From Trifolium pratense (Eukaryota > Streptophyta > Magnoliopsida > Fabales > Fabaceae): a stretch of 64,000 bases of DNA. Position numbers and translations under genes: made by a program. Of the stretch, positions 49,095-61,200 are shown in pieces; position 1 is the first letter of the stretch, and each line of letters opens with the position of its first letter. Below the pieces are notes generated by a model that was not told the DNA's origin, searched no databases, and saw only the letters and a program-made list of their open reading frames with translations. The stretch is taken from assembly GCF_020283565.1 (NCBI RefSeq), contig NC_060063.1, positions 49,529,726 through 49,593,725 of the forward strand, written 5' to 3'.

Positions 49095-49375
49095 GTACAT
49101 AGCAACTAGTCTGGACAAACATGCCGAATTTGAGTCGGACAAGACTCATAAAATATCATAGTATCTTCTAAACCGCACCCAATACTCGCGAGAGTATCCA
49201 CACATAAATTTACCTCTCGATAGGTATGACAAATAGAAACTTCCCAATCCGATTGCAAAAGTCTCCAGATTTTCTTGCATAAGCTCCACCCTTCAAGAGA
49301 CCCACCTTTTTTCTTAACCAACATGTCCACTATCATTTTAGAATCCAAATGAAGCAATACCTCTTTACATTCACA
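49095..49375 (-). pseudogene. Fragment of a second type of LINE RNase H domain
   Basis: The open frame 49357-49106 gives LHLDSKMIVDMLVKK, WSLCKKIWRLLQSDWEVSI and HTYREVNLCVDTLASIGC. This is the C-terminal RVT_3 pattern (LDS, then HxYREVNxxxDxLAxxG) of another plant LINE lineage. It has no upstream domain. Confidence 0.6.
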
Positions 49376-49771
49376 ATATTTTGAATAATGAAATACATTA
49401 ATAATTGTATAAAATTACCCTTTATATGAAATTATATCCCTTTTAAATTTCATTATTTTTCTATATAACTTAGCAATATTTTTCTAGTGTGTTAATTATG
49501 TTATAGGTCTAGATCGCATGTACTTAAGTGTTAAATTAAATATTACTTTTCATGAAGCATTATGATTATTTTATTTTATTTCATATTATCTTATTTTATT
49601 CATTTAATTCAACTAATAAAAAAATAACAATAAAAAAAATTCTTGTAAAAAAACATTAAAACATTGATATATTCACTTCTCAACTTTACTAGAACTTGTC
49701 CCTTTATTGAAAAGTGGGAGAAGAAAAAAAACCAGTTTGAAAGTAAAATGCAAACAGTAATCTAACACTCA

Positions 49772-52700
49772 CTATTGTGGATACTTTACTACAATAGGAG
49801 ACCCAACACGATGTCTTCCATTGGTCCAAGTCAATTTTCCAAAGACGTATTCAGTCTTATGCTTACTTTGTTGCTTCAAAGTTAATGTAACCTTGAACTC
49901 TCTTTTCTCACCCTTTTCCTTAAAGATTAGTCTCTTAGGCTCCACTGAAACTAGCAATTCCGAGGGTGCCTCGATGAGCACTCGATACTCACTAGGCAAA
50001 CCGACATTGGTTACAGTACGAGTAGCGGTCAAAGACTGTCCAATTTTAATGTCAGGAATTGTGATGGTTGGATAATTGAAATCTAGCAAATTGAAGGATT
50101 TGGGACAAGTATATGGTTTTCCGTAGAACGGTTTAAGTTGGGCACTATTGTATCCATGACCACACAAAAAGTTCAAATGATCAGTAATGTTTAGGTCATA
50201 AACAAGTCCAGGATTTGTAGCATGATTAGGTCGAACGTGCCCTGCACCATAGGCAAAAGGAGTTGCTTGTTTTAGTGAATCACGTAAATGCCCTCCGTTG
50301 TTGTCTGTTGTTGTTGCTGCAAAAGGCGTAAAATCATATTAACAACACGCGGAAGAAAATAATTACGTGATCTTATATGATCATAATTAGTCACATAATT
50401 TACCTGTGGTCATGATTGCTGACTTGATTGCAGCTGGACTCCAATTAGGATGAGCAGATTTAACAAGTCCAACAAGTCCAGCAACATGAGGACATGACAT
50501 TGAAGTGCCCGACATAGTAAGATAAGGAACTCTTCGCTTATCAGATTCATTTTCTGAAGGAGATGCAGCTAAACTATAAGCTGCAATTACATTGACGCCT
50601 GGTGCAGTGATATCAGGCTGAAACAAAAAAATAAAGTTTACAATTATATAATCACATCCAAATTTGTTATACTATAGTTTACAAATTGATTAATAATTAT
50701 TGTAACCTTGAGGATTGTAGGCTCAATAGTATTTGGACCTCTTGAAGAAAATGCAGCCATAGATGGAGCCCTTACACCCAATTGTGTTTTAACATTAGTA
50801 ATGTAAGCCACAGGAGACCTGCATAATGTATGTATGAAATATAAAATTATTTGTATATAAATGGTACAAACTATATAAAATTAAAAAGCATGGAAAAAGT
50901 TGTAATATAATTAAAAATTACTTGGTGCTGTTGATATAACTAAAAATGTTAACTCCTTCTGTAAAGTTAATATGTGTAGCAGGAAGGACATGAGGATCAG
51001 CTATAACTTCACCACCAGATGCAGCATCATTAACCAAAACCATTCCAATAGCCCCTGCCTTAGAAGCTTGCATACCCTTCTCAACTCTACTAGACTCACC
51101 TCTAAGACATACCACTATTTTCCCCTTTACCTTATGAGGATCAAGAGTTCCTTCCTTGCAAAGAACGCTACAAAAAAGATATAGATTATAAGAGAGAATA
51201 TTGAGAAGAGGAAAATTATTACTAATTAAGTAACACTAAGTTATTTTAAAACACTCTCTAAAAAGATTTGAACTCCGTCACTTGAGGTTACCAATTAGCT
51301 ACGAATTCATAGACAACTAAAAAAAGTTATTTGAGAAGAAAAACTCGAAATAACAGCATCCTTACGCATCTACGGCAGATACATTGTCAGCTTTCGCATC
51401 AGCACCACTTATCAATGGGTATGACTTCTTCGCGGGTAAGTGAAGCTCTGAAAGACTTTCTCCCTAATATTTTAAATTTTTCAAAGAATTAATTAAAATT
51501 ACTAAAAAAAATAAATTAAAACGACATAAATTTGATACACAAACAAAAAGTTTATCACTAAATTTTGCTCAACAACAAAATTAGAGACATATGTACCTTG
51601 AGTACTTGCTTATTACCAAGAATAACATTACTTGTAAAGCTTCTATCAATTGTGCTTGCACCAACTGTGAAGACCCATGGTTCCAAGTTTGATACACTAG
51701 AGGCAATAGGTCCTGAATTACCTCCAGAAGCTACTACAACAATGTTGTTAGCAACTGCATGGAAAGAACCTATGGAAAGACTGTTTTTGGAATATTCTTG
51801 AGGAGCACCACCCAAAGACACCGAAATCACATCGACGCCATCACTTATGGCATGCTCAAAACCAGCCAAAATATCTGCTTCATAACATGAACCATAACAA
51901 ACTTTATAGGCTGCAACTCGTGCTTTTGGCGATCCACCGCTTGCTGTTCCATTTCCGTAACCAAATACACTTGTTCCGGCAACAAAATTACCTCCGGCAG
52001 TTGATAATGTATGTGTACCGTGACCAGCAGTGTCGCGGGCACTATCAAATGTAAATGTATCATTTGGTTCTCTAATAGGAGATGATTGATAGCCTTTATA
52101 AAAATATCTTGCTCCAATTAGCTTCCTACAAAGATTAATCAAATTCAAATTAATATTAACCAACATTATCTTATATTTAATTAAGGCCATATATATATAT
52201 ATATGAATTAAATGGAAATTACGATGAATTAATAGAGTAAAAGACCTGTTGCAGTGAAAATTATCTTTATTTCCTTCGGTAACTTGACAGATTCCACGCC
52301 ATTTTTTTGGGATTGGACCATATCCTTCATCACTAAAACTTTTAGATTCCGGCCAAACACCTGTGTCATATGGTCATAAGCGGCGGCATAAGTAAAAAGA
52401 CAGTTGATGAACATTTTTTTTTTGTTTTTAGTACCAGTATTCTACCCGTTAATATTAGATGACAACTTAATCTGATTTGCGGATCAGTTTTGGTTTGATG
52501 AATATTTTTTAATTGAAGATATTTATGGAGGTTAATTATGCAATAATTTTTTTAACTAATTAACCAAAACAATAGTGTTTCACATTAAATTAAAATATAT
52601 AGAAAAATCAATGTAATTATGGTTAGGTTTAATTCAGGAGATAGACATAATAAAATACCAAATCAAATATCAAATAGTTCAGATAAGTCTTATGAGAATG

Positions 52701-54011
52701 TTCTAATAAATAAATAAATAAATAAGTAAATAAGGGTCCGTTTGGTCTGACTTTTTTTTTTCCTTATTTAGAGCTTATGTAAACAACTTATGAAATTTTT
52801 ATATATTATTATAAGTTTGTCAAGGTAGTTTATGATAAAATAGCTTATAAAATTACAATTTTCACTATGTGAAAATATAAAATAACATAAAACTTAATTT
52901 ATATTGCATAAGCTCAAAAAAAAAAAAAACTAGATCAAACGGGCCTAAGTATTATGAGGACGATCATATGTGACAAACATAAATAAATTAATATTTCATT
53001 CATCCTATTTTTTACCTGAGTCTAAATTTCCAATGATAATGTCTTTGCCTAGTGTTTTCTTCCACAATGAAGTCTTTGGAAATTCACCACCTCTCTCTAA
53101 CCCTAGAAAATCCCACGAGCGAGTTGTGTGTAGTTCATATCTTTTATTTAAGAAAATAGATATGACACCAGGATTTTCTGCATTCACACAAAAAACATAT
53201 ATAGCACCAATTAGAAAAATTAACATTAAAGAATATAATTTTCAATAAATAAAAATTTTGCAAAATGCAAAATAAATGAATTAAAACATAAGTACATACT
53301 TTTGTCAAAAAAAATAAAAAACATAAGTACATACTTGCAATCTCTGCTGCTTCATCTTCGTCGAGGATTGCAGCAAATCCATTAATATTTCTATTGTAGG
53401 AGTAAATTATCGATTCTTTGGCCTTTTCGGCACTGCATATAAAAAAAAAAATCACAATTTCATAATTAACCCTAGAATTATGAATGTTTTTTTTTTAAGT
53501 GAAGCGGCCGGTCCGGTTTATTGCCAGTTTGTCTTTCATTCATACATAATTATCCTATATTGTTAATAGTAGAAAGTATAATTATGTTTTTTTTTTATAA
53601 AAAAAAACAACATAATTAATTGTATAGGTTTTGGAGGTTGATTTCCATACCTTCCAAGGTAAGATCCAAGCAAATCATAGTGAGAGTTTGTGGCAGATTC
53701 CAATTCAAGTAATGAAGGATTTGGACCAAAAGAATGTGATCCTAAGTATACAATATATGACTAACAAAACAAAAGAAAATGAATAGCAAATAAGTTAAAT
53801 GAACACTATATGATGAGCAAAAAAAAAAAATTGTAACAATTTTGAGTGTGATTAAAGGAACACACGAAGAAAAAAAACGGTGAGTAATGAAAAAATGAAT
53901 TAAACTTGAGACAAAGCTTGCCTGTTTAATTGCATGGGTAGGTTCATGCATCAAAACAAAAAAAAGAAGTGATATTAACACATGAAAAATGGATGATGAT
54001 GACATTGTCAT
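49772..54011 (-). CDS. Subtilisin-like serine protease B (SBT5/cucumisin-like)
   Basis: Eleven exons: 54011-53922, 53760-53651, 53432-53335, 53177-53016, 52360-52246, 52125-51597, 51463-51366, 51167-50922, 50818-50707, 50617-50404 and 50316-49772. They total 2319 nt, 772 aa, with an open frame throughout. Domain order is as in copy A. The catalytic residues are Asp152 (NLDSGVWPES), His227 (GHGTHT) and Ser559 ([12 protein letters not shown]), with a normal oxyanion SGGNSGP. Intron 1 is GC-AG, as in A. An extra 120-bp phase-2 intron (52245-52126) splits [13 protein letters not shown], which is one exon in A and C. Large intron 4 holds a Harbinger MITE. The C-terminal Fn3-like region ends KYPQ. 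It is likely secreted; its substrate is unknown. Confidence 0.93.
52734..52945. mobile_element. PIF/Harbinger-type MITE, copy 3 (in subtilase B intron 4)
   Basis: The termini are gggtccgtttggtctga and gatcaaacgggcc, with a perfect 3-bp duplication TAA at 52731-52733 and 52946-52948. The interior is nearly identical in order to the 34363 copy (atatattattataagtttgt shared exactly). Confidence 0.8.
53283..53336. repeat. Duplicated splice-donor segment, subtilase B intron 3
   Basis: A 19-bp block, aaaacataagtacatactt, occurs at 53283-53301 and again at 53318-53336. On the gene strand both copies carry a GTATGT donor. The right-hand one is the real exon 3 donor by frame and by comparison with A and C. 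Confidence 0.7.
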
Positions 54012-54073
54012 ATCAATGATCTTTGTTATGCAAAATAAAATTTAGGGATATGCTAAAGGGTTATGCAGCCTCG

Positions 54074-54083
54074 CTTATATATA
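54074..54083 (-). promoter_or_regulatory. TATA box of subtilase B
   Basis: The minus strand reads TATATATAAG, 63 bp before the ATG at 54011. It is almost the same as in copy A. Confidence 0.6.
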
Positions 54084-54808
54084 CAAAAATTTTGGGATCT
54101 TTTTTTTTGACAATAAATTTAGGGATCATTGTTACTTAATTTTGTGATTTGTTTTCAATTTTTTAACTCAAAATATGTTGTGATTTGTGGATAACCATTA
54201 TGAGTATATAGTCAACTATTGTGGCAAAGTTCATTCTTCGTTTTTAAGGCACATTTATGTCAGAAAAATGAATAAATTAATTTAATTAATTTTATTTTAT
54301 TAATATCGAAAGTTTCTGTTTTTATTTTCAAGGTAGGAAATCATGTACAATTATTTAAAATCAAGACAAACAAGGTAACTAATTAAGGTAGTATCATTCT
54401 TATCAAAAAAAAAATTAAGGTATTATCATCAGTTACTGCTATTAATTCCAACAACGTGGGAAACTCGGAGTCTGGCTGTCTTGCTAATATTAAGAACAGT
54501 GTATTATTTGTTGGATTTTTATTTTTTTACAAAAAAAAAAAATTAGATACCTATTATAAGCATATTATTATTGGATTTTACTATTTTTATTCTAAAAAAA
54601 CATAGTCCTGTTTCAAAAAAATAGTCTTAATCAAATAAAACACTGATACATCGATACTACTCACACAGGGTGTAGTTAATATGAACTTGGAGTGTAATAA
54701 TTATTTATGGTCAACCATTAATTGATATCTTATGGGCCCGTTTAATGCACGTGATAAAAAAAAAAAGACAATTGTATCATATACCGTCACAATTCATTGA
54801 ATTCAATA

Positions 54809-54954
54809 CTCCCTCTAGTCCTATATATAAGAAAGTGTTGACTTTTTAGATACATTATAAAATTGATGTATCTAGACTATAATATTGTCTAGATACGTTG
54901 ATTTTACAATGAATTAAAAAACAAACATTTTGTTATAGATATGACCGGAGGGAG
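54809..54954. mobile_element. Stowaway (Tc1/Mariner) MITE, upstream of subtilase B
   Basis: It starts ctccctctagtcctatatataag and ends atgaccggagggag, flanked by TA on both sides (54807-54808, 54955-54956). This is the classic ctccctccgt terminal type, 146 bp. Confidence 0.85.
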
Positions 54955-55389
54955 TATTTGGTTAATCTTGAAACTTATCGGATGTATTTCTATAGTTAAA
55001 AATCTTATATTAATTTGCATTGGCTTACCAACAAGAAAATATCAGAAAATAATTTACTAAAATGAGTTTTTAACCGTATGAAGAAAATCATATTAAAATT
55101 AGGTGATGTTTCACTATTAGATAATATATACCTAATTGATCTAATGGTTCTTTTTAACAAGAAATCAAATGTTTAAATTTAAAAAAAAAAAAGAAAAAAA
55201 AGAAAATTGAGGTCTATGGGACACCACTTAAGTGGCCTAAATATAGCAACCAAAATAAACAAAAAATTTAGTTAAGGAACAAAAATACAATTTTACCTAA
55301 AAATATTTAAAACTACAAGAAAAATAACAAAAAATTGGGCCACATTGCCAGAAAATTAGAGATTTATTTTTGCCGCCCTATCTATTTTT

Positions 55390-55499
55390 TAGCGGACACT
55401 CCCCAAAAACTTCATACATTTATAACGTTCGCTACTTAACTAGCAGACGACATTCTTCAGAAATTTCCATTTTTATAACGTTCGTTACTTAAGTAGCGG
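55390..55499. repeat. Tandem duplication, about 52-bp unit
   Basis: Two units (55390-55440 and 55441-55493) share tagcgga/tagcaga at the start and atttataacgttcgctactta at the end. A third tagcgg follows. They flank the solo LTR insertion site. Confidence 0.65.
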
Positions 55500-55548
55500 A
55501 AGGGTAAAAAGAGAAAGACATAGGGCGCACAAGTAACCGGTTGGGTGG

Positions 55549-56930
55549 TGATGGTGGTTCTGCAAGTGCACAGAATCGCAACCAAGTAATAAAGTGATAA
55601 GTTATCGTTCTCCACAGGGATTGTGCCAAAATTACTAGTTTCGCTTAGGAATTTAGATAGTTTTGCATTCGCTTTGTTGTTTAGAGGTAGTTGTGCGGGT
55701 AAAAGTAAATTGCAGGAAAATAAATGACATATAAAATAAATAAAGGTGCGTGTTTGTCCACGCTGGGTGGTTAAGTGTTTTCGAATCCCTCCCTTACTCC
55801 TGCTTGGTGGTTAATTTCCTCTCTATGGATTAGTCTTATAAAATAGGTTCAGAAGCACTCGTTCCCTATTTCTATTATAAACTGGTCAGAGCCTAGTTTA
55901 GGTTGTCTTACTCTGCTTAAATATCCTCGCCCCAGTTGGTTCCACTTTTTCGTTTAGACTTAGGTATCCTTACCCTTAAGGCTCAATGTGTCGCAAGCTG
56001 TCATGTGTGCCTTAAACTAGTCCTAACTCTGACTTCATGTAGAATTTATCGTTCTCGATTAAGCTTTCTAATCCTACACTAAGACCTCAGATACTGAATT
56101 TAATGGTCTCATGTTGGACCTTAGCGCACCGTCCTTCGTTCGGGATAATTAGCTTTGTTTCCTATCTGATATCCACTAATTTCCTTAGAGTTTATTTTGA
56201 TGTGATCAGTATTAAAATAAAGAATAAAACCAGACAATAAAAGAGTTTCAATAGGAACAATAGAGTTTAAACCCAAATTATACAAAACCAAGCATTCGTA
56301 AGGGAGTTCATCGACTCCACCTAACCTAGGAAAAATAAATTACAAAGAAAATAAAGAAAAGAACCTTATTGGCCTTGGAGTTCCTTGGCCCTCCTTGCCT
56401 CCTCCTTAGAGTTCTCCTAACTCTAGAATGAGTATCACTATTGTTGAGTGATTTCTGAATGAATAATAGTGAAGGAGGAAGACTCTATTTATAGTTTTTC
56501 AGTTAGGTTTGGGCTTTTTTTGCGTCTCCATCGCACCTATCGTGGCCACGACGGCGTGTAATTTCGCCTCATCGTGGCCACGATGGATCATATCGTGGTA
56601 CGATGGAAGATTTTCTCCAGATTTTCTGCTTTCTTTAACCGCCTTTCATCGTGCCACAATGACAAGTCATCGTGGTACGATGCGAAAGATTTGTTTGCAG
56701 ATTTTCTTCAATTTAAACCGTTTTCTCATCGCGTCACGCTGGATCTCATCGTAGGTACGATGGATTGCGTTGTTTATTACGTTTTTGCCTTTTTTGCTGC
56801 TTTTTCCACTTTTCTTGCTTCTGGGCCAATTAACTTCACTTTTCCAGGTATTTGCTTGCTTTTGGGCTTCATTTGCTATTAAAACTATCCTAAATTACTA
56901 CTAAAAACATCATATAATTGACTGTCATCA
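55549..56930 (-). mobile_element. Solo LTR of an LTR retrotransposon, with 5-bp target duplication
   Basis: The 1382-bp sequence begins TGATGG and ends GTCATCA, so TGATG/CATCA are complementary ends. Exact 5-bp duplications GGTGG flank it at 55544-55548 and 56931-56935. There is no gag, pol, PBS or PPT. On the minus strand a canonical TATA box CTATAAATAG (56493-56484) sets the orientation and places U3 at 56494-56930. The frames at 56509-56882 are chance. The superfamily was not determined. Confidence 0.85.
56530..56763. repeat. Array of hairpin motifs in the LTR U3 region
   Basis: Six to seven variants of the self-complementary CATCGTGGTACGATG occur: at about 56539, 56570, 56591, 56647, 56668, 56727 and 56747. 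Spacing is irregular, and the array lies 40-270 bp upstream of the minus-strand TATA box. Confidence 0.75.
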
Positions 56931-56935
56931 GGTGG

Positions 56936-58293
56936 CAAAAAGAAATCTCAAAAACTTAAGGTGATAATTAGAAATTAGGCCCGATTCTCTCTTAGTGCTA
57001 ATATCATTAGTGAATATTTAGAAAATTACTCTTTACACTAGCTGAAATGCTATCTGGCCGCCCAAAAAAATCTAAAAATACTCTTAATTTGGACCCAGTT
57101 TATTTTATGGGAGCCCCTAATATGGACCCCCAAAAAAGAGGACCACATATGGACCTCAGTACATGACCGGATATAGCCTGTAATCACCCTTTTTAATTTT
57201 TGGATTATTACTGAATTTATGAATTTTGTGAGTTTTTTCGTTCATTTATGCAACAAGATTCAAGAACAACTGCGACAGTTAGACAAGTTCACCTGCTTTC
57301 GAGATTCAAGAACCTTCAACCGGGTTACTTCTGAGTCATAAGGGTTTTTGGTAGAAATTTGCAAATCTAGTAAAAAAAAAAACATTGTTTCTTCTTGTTC
57401 TAGTGTGGGTTTTCACTTTTCAAAATTTGTTTAGGATGTTGTCATGATCTTTGGATTTTGGTTTTGTTGATTTTGTTTTTTGAAGTTGGTGTTCTTGGTT
57501 CCAACTTGTGTCTTGATTAGGAAGAAGAAATGATTTGGGGGAATGCAAATTGCAATGACTTGAAGCAGATTGAACTTTGTGTCTTTAACCTGGTAGTAAT
57601 TAAATCAAAAAAATTACCATCAAATCCACGAGAGAAAGGGAAGGGCAGTGCCGAGGTTAGTGACAACAAAGGATGGAAGTGGGAGTTTGAGACTTTGTGA
57701 GGATAAGTCACAAGAGACAATCATTGTCGGTTTGTCACAAAAAAAAAAGTTCCAAGAGACAATCTACAATTTCAGTTTTTTTTTTTTGACCGGCTATAAC
57801 CGGTTATTTATGGAGGTCCACAGCTCTCTATAAATGACCAAATGTTACTTTTATACCTCAAAAACTTTAAAAAAAAAATAAAAATTCATCGTAACAATCG
57901 AGGTTGAGTGTGTGTGGATTAGTAAAGTATGGTTTCGAAATTAAAAAAAAATAAAAAAACATGCGTTCGAAATCTACTTTGCAAAATTAAAAAAATAAAA
58001 TATATATTATCTTGGATTCTACGCGTGTTTAGAACCTAATATATAACTTATTAGTCACACTCACAAAATTTGAATTTTTTATTTTATTATTTTAATCATT
58101 TCATATATAATCAGAAATTATGTGAGCGTCACAATGACCATAAAAATCTTGCTCTTACAAAAGTATTGCAACCATAAACATGTAAGCAAAAACAAAGATT
58201 TATATTGATATAGTAATCGATTTATCAATTTTCAAAGAACTTACACATCTCAAAAAAATGTTCATTGGCTACAGAGAAAATAAGTTGTAACCT
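56936..58293. other. Intergenic DNA between the solo LTR and subtilase C
   Basis: No gene is seen. Short frames near 57517-57833 have no recognisable domain. Confidence 0.4.
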
Positions 58294-61200
58294 TCACAAT
58301 TGTGGTTTAATTGCAATATAACTCCTAACATGATGCTTGCCATCAGTCCAATCCAACCTCCCAAATACATAATCATTACTATGGTTAGTTAAAGATCTCA
58401 AATTCAAAGTGACTCTAAACTCTCTCTTTTCACCCTTTGCCTTAAAGTGTAGTACCTTCGGCTCAACAGAGACAAAAACTTCTCGAGGCACTGCAATGCG
58501 AACTTTATATGTGCTCGGGGGCCCAACATTGGTAAGAGTACGAGTAACATTTATAGAATGTCTAATCTTAAAGTTGGGAATTAAGATTGTCGGATAATTG
58601 AAATCTAATAAATTGAAATATTTTGGACAAGTGTAAGGCTTGCGGTAGAACACACTAAGATGAGAACCCTCGTAGCCACGGTTGCACAAATAGTTCATAT
58701 AATCAGTAACATTTAGGTCATAAACAAGTCCAGGGTCTACAGCACGATTAGGTTGGATGTGCCCCGCACCATATGCAAACGGAGTAGCATTTTCCAGTGA
58801 CGAATCCAATAGAAGCTTTCCGGTATTATCTTTTATTCTTGCTGAAAAAATATATTAGTTTTTGTATCAAGACTATATAATAAATCGGAGTCCACAATCA
58901 TTTAGGTCAATAAAAAACCTATTTTACCTGTGGTCATAATCGCCGACTTAATAGCAGCTGAACTCCAATCAGGATGAAGAGATTTGATTAAACCAACAAC
59001 ACCAGAAACATGAGGGCATGACATTGAAGTTCCCGACAAAGAAATGAAAGACGATTTGCGTTTATCAGATTTTTGTTCAGAGGGAGATGCAACTTCACTA
59101 AAAGCAGCAACTATATCGACTCCCGGTGCTGTGATGTCGGGCTGAAACACATAAAACCAAAATCAGTGACAAAAATCACTTCACTGTCATATTCAACATA
59201 AAGCCTTAAAGGTGTTTGATAAAATAACCCAAACAAATAATAAACCTTGAGGATTGATGGATCAAGGATATTAGGCCCTCTTGATGAAAATGAAGCCATA
59301 ACTGGAGCTGGCTTTACACCCAATTGTGTTTCCACTCTAGAAATTGAAGCCATAGGAGACCTGCATCAAATAATCCAAGTTTTTTTTATACATAAAATGC
59401 TACTCTCGCCGATCCTAAATATAAGAAACAGTTGGGTCAATAAAAGTTTGTGTATCAAATATATAAACTTCCATTACCTAATTGTCACTTATATTTAGGA
59501 CCAGAGGCCGAGAGGCGGAATATATGGAGCATATGAAAAATATTTACTTGGTGATGTTAATGTAATTAAAAAGGTAGGTGCCATCTTTAAAGGTAAGATG
59601 TGAAGCAGGAAGAACATGAGGATCAGCTAGAATTTCATTCCCTGTTTCTTCATTATTAACCAAAACCATACCAACAGCACCTGCATGAGCAGCTTGCACA
59701 CCCTTATCAGTTCTATCATTATCACCTCGAAGACATATAATAATTTTTCCTTTTGCCTTGTTTGGATCCAGAGTTCCATTTTTGCAAACAAGACTACAAT
59801 AATGGAATAGACTATAATTAAGAGATTAAGAGAAAATTAAAATCAACTAAACAAAAGTTAAAGGTAAAACAGCATTGGTGTAGAAAAGTTTTCTTACGCA
59901 TTGCTAGCAGAAGCATCAACAGCTTTGGCATCAACTGCACTTATTAATGGATAAAACTTGTGAGGTTGCAACTTGGACTCTGAAAGACTAGATCCCTAAC
60001 AATTAAAAGAATTGTCAAGATTATGTAACTAATATAGATTTGTTGTATGGTGTAAATATATGTTTGGTAAATGCAAATATACAAAAAAATTTGGTTCTTG
60101 CAAATATATAGCTTCCTGTTTTTGGTCACGATGTAAGTAAAGTCTGGTCAATAATTGTTTTTACCAGAAATAGGACCTGGGTTCTCTCGAACGATTCGTC
60201 CTAGGGGAAACACATTAACCCCTTAATAATATACATACCTTGAATATTTTCTTGTTACCAAGAGTAACATAACTGGTGAAAGATCTATCCATTGTGCTTG
60301 CAGCAACTGTGATGATCCATGGTTCCAAATTAGATGCACTAAAGGGAGTAGGTCCTGAATTTCCTGTAGAACTCACTACAACAATGCCCTCGGCAACTGC
60401 ATGAAAAGACCCTATAGAAATACTACTTTCCAAAAATTCGACGTTCTTGCCACCCAAAGACACCGAAAGAACATCTACGCCGTCACTTATGGCGGCTTCA
60501 TAAGCAGCCAAAATGTCTGCTTCATAACATCCGCCACCCACGGCAAGGGGTGGCCAACACACCTTATAGGCCGCAACTCGGGCTTTTGGTGATCCACCAC
60601 TTACCGTTCCTTTTCCATTACCGAATACAGTTGCATTCGCAACGAAGTTTCCTCCGGCAGTTGATAAAGTATGTGAACCATGACCATCAATGTCACGAGC
60701 ACTATGAAATGATATATTTCCGTTTGGATCAAGATTTGCTAAATAGCCTTTGTAAAAATATCTTGCTCCAATTAGCTTCCTGTTGCAGTGAAATTCATCC
60801 GTATTATTTTTGTCAACATCGCAAATTCCTCGCCATCTACTTGGAACTGGACCCATCCCTTCATCACTAAAGCTCTTTGATTCAGGCCAAACACCTATCA
60901 CACAAGTCATAGAAGAATATTCAATTCCATTTCCATATATACAAGTCATAAGAGAATATTCAATTCCATAAGAGTTTAATTGTCTGCTAATAATAATAGT
61001 ATGAAAAATAATTGATAGAAACTCAAATAATTACTCAAAATTGACTAAAGAAAAACTAGCATTTCGAAGGAAGAAAATGAGAGACATATGCTACCATTAA
61101 AAAATTGTAAGTAATTTATCTAACAATCAATAAAAGTTTGCCACAAGTAAATCTACAAGTGGTACCATGACCTTTTAAGCCGCTGTCGAACTTCGAACAC

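Noticed and set aside
56509..56882. Two overlapping frames of 81 and 102 codons
   Set aside because: They lie in the U3 of the solo LTR, antisense to its orientation, and read through the hairpin array.
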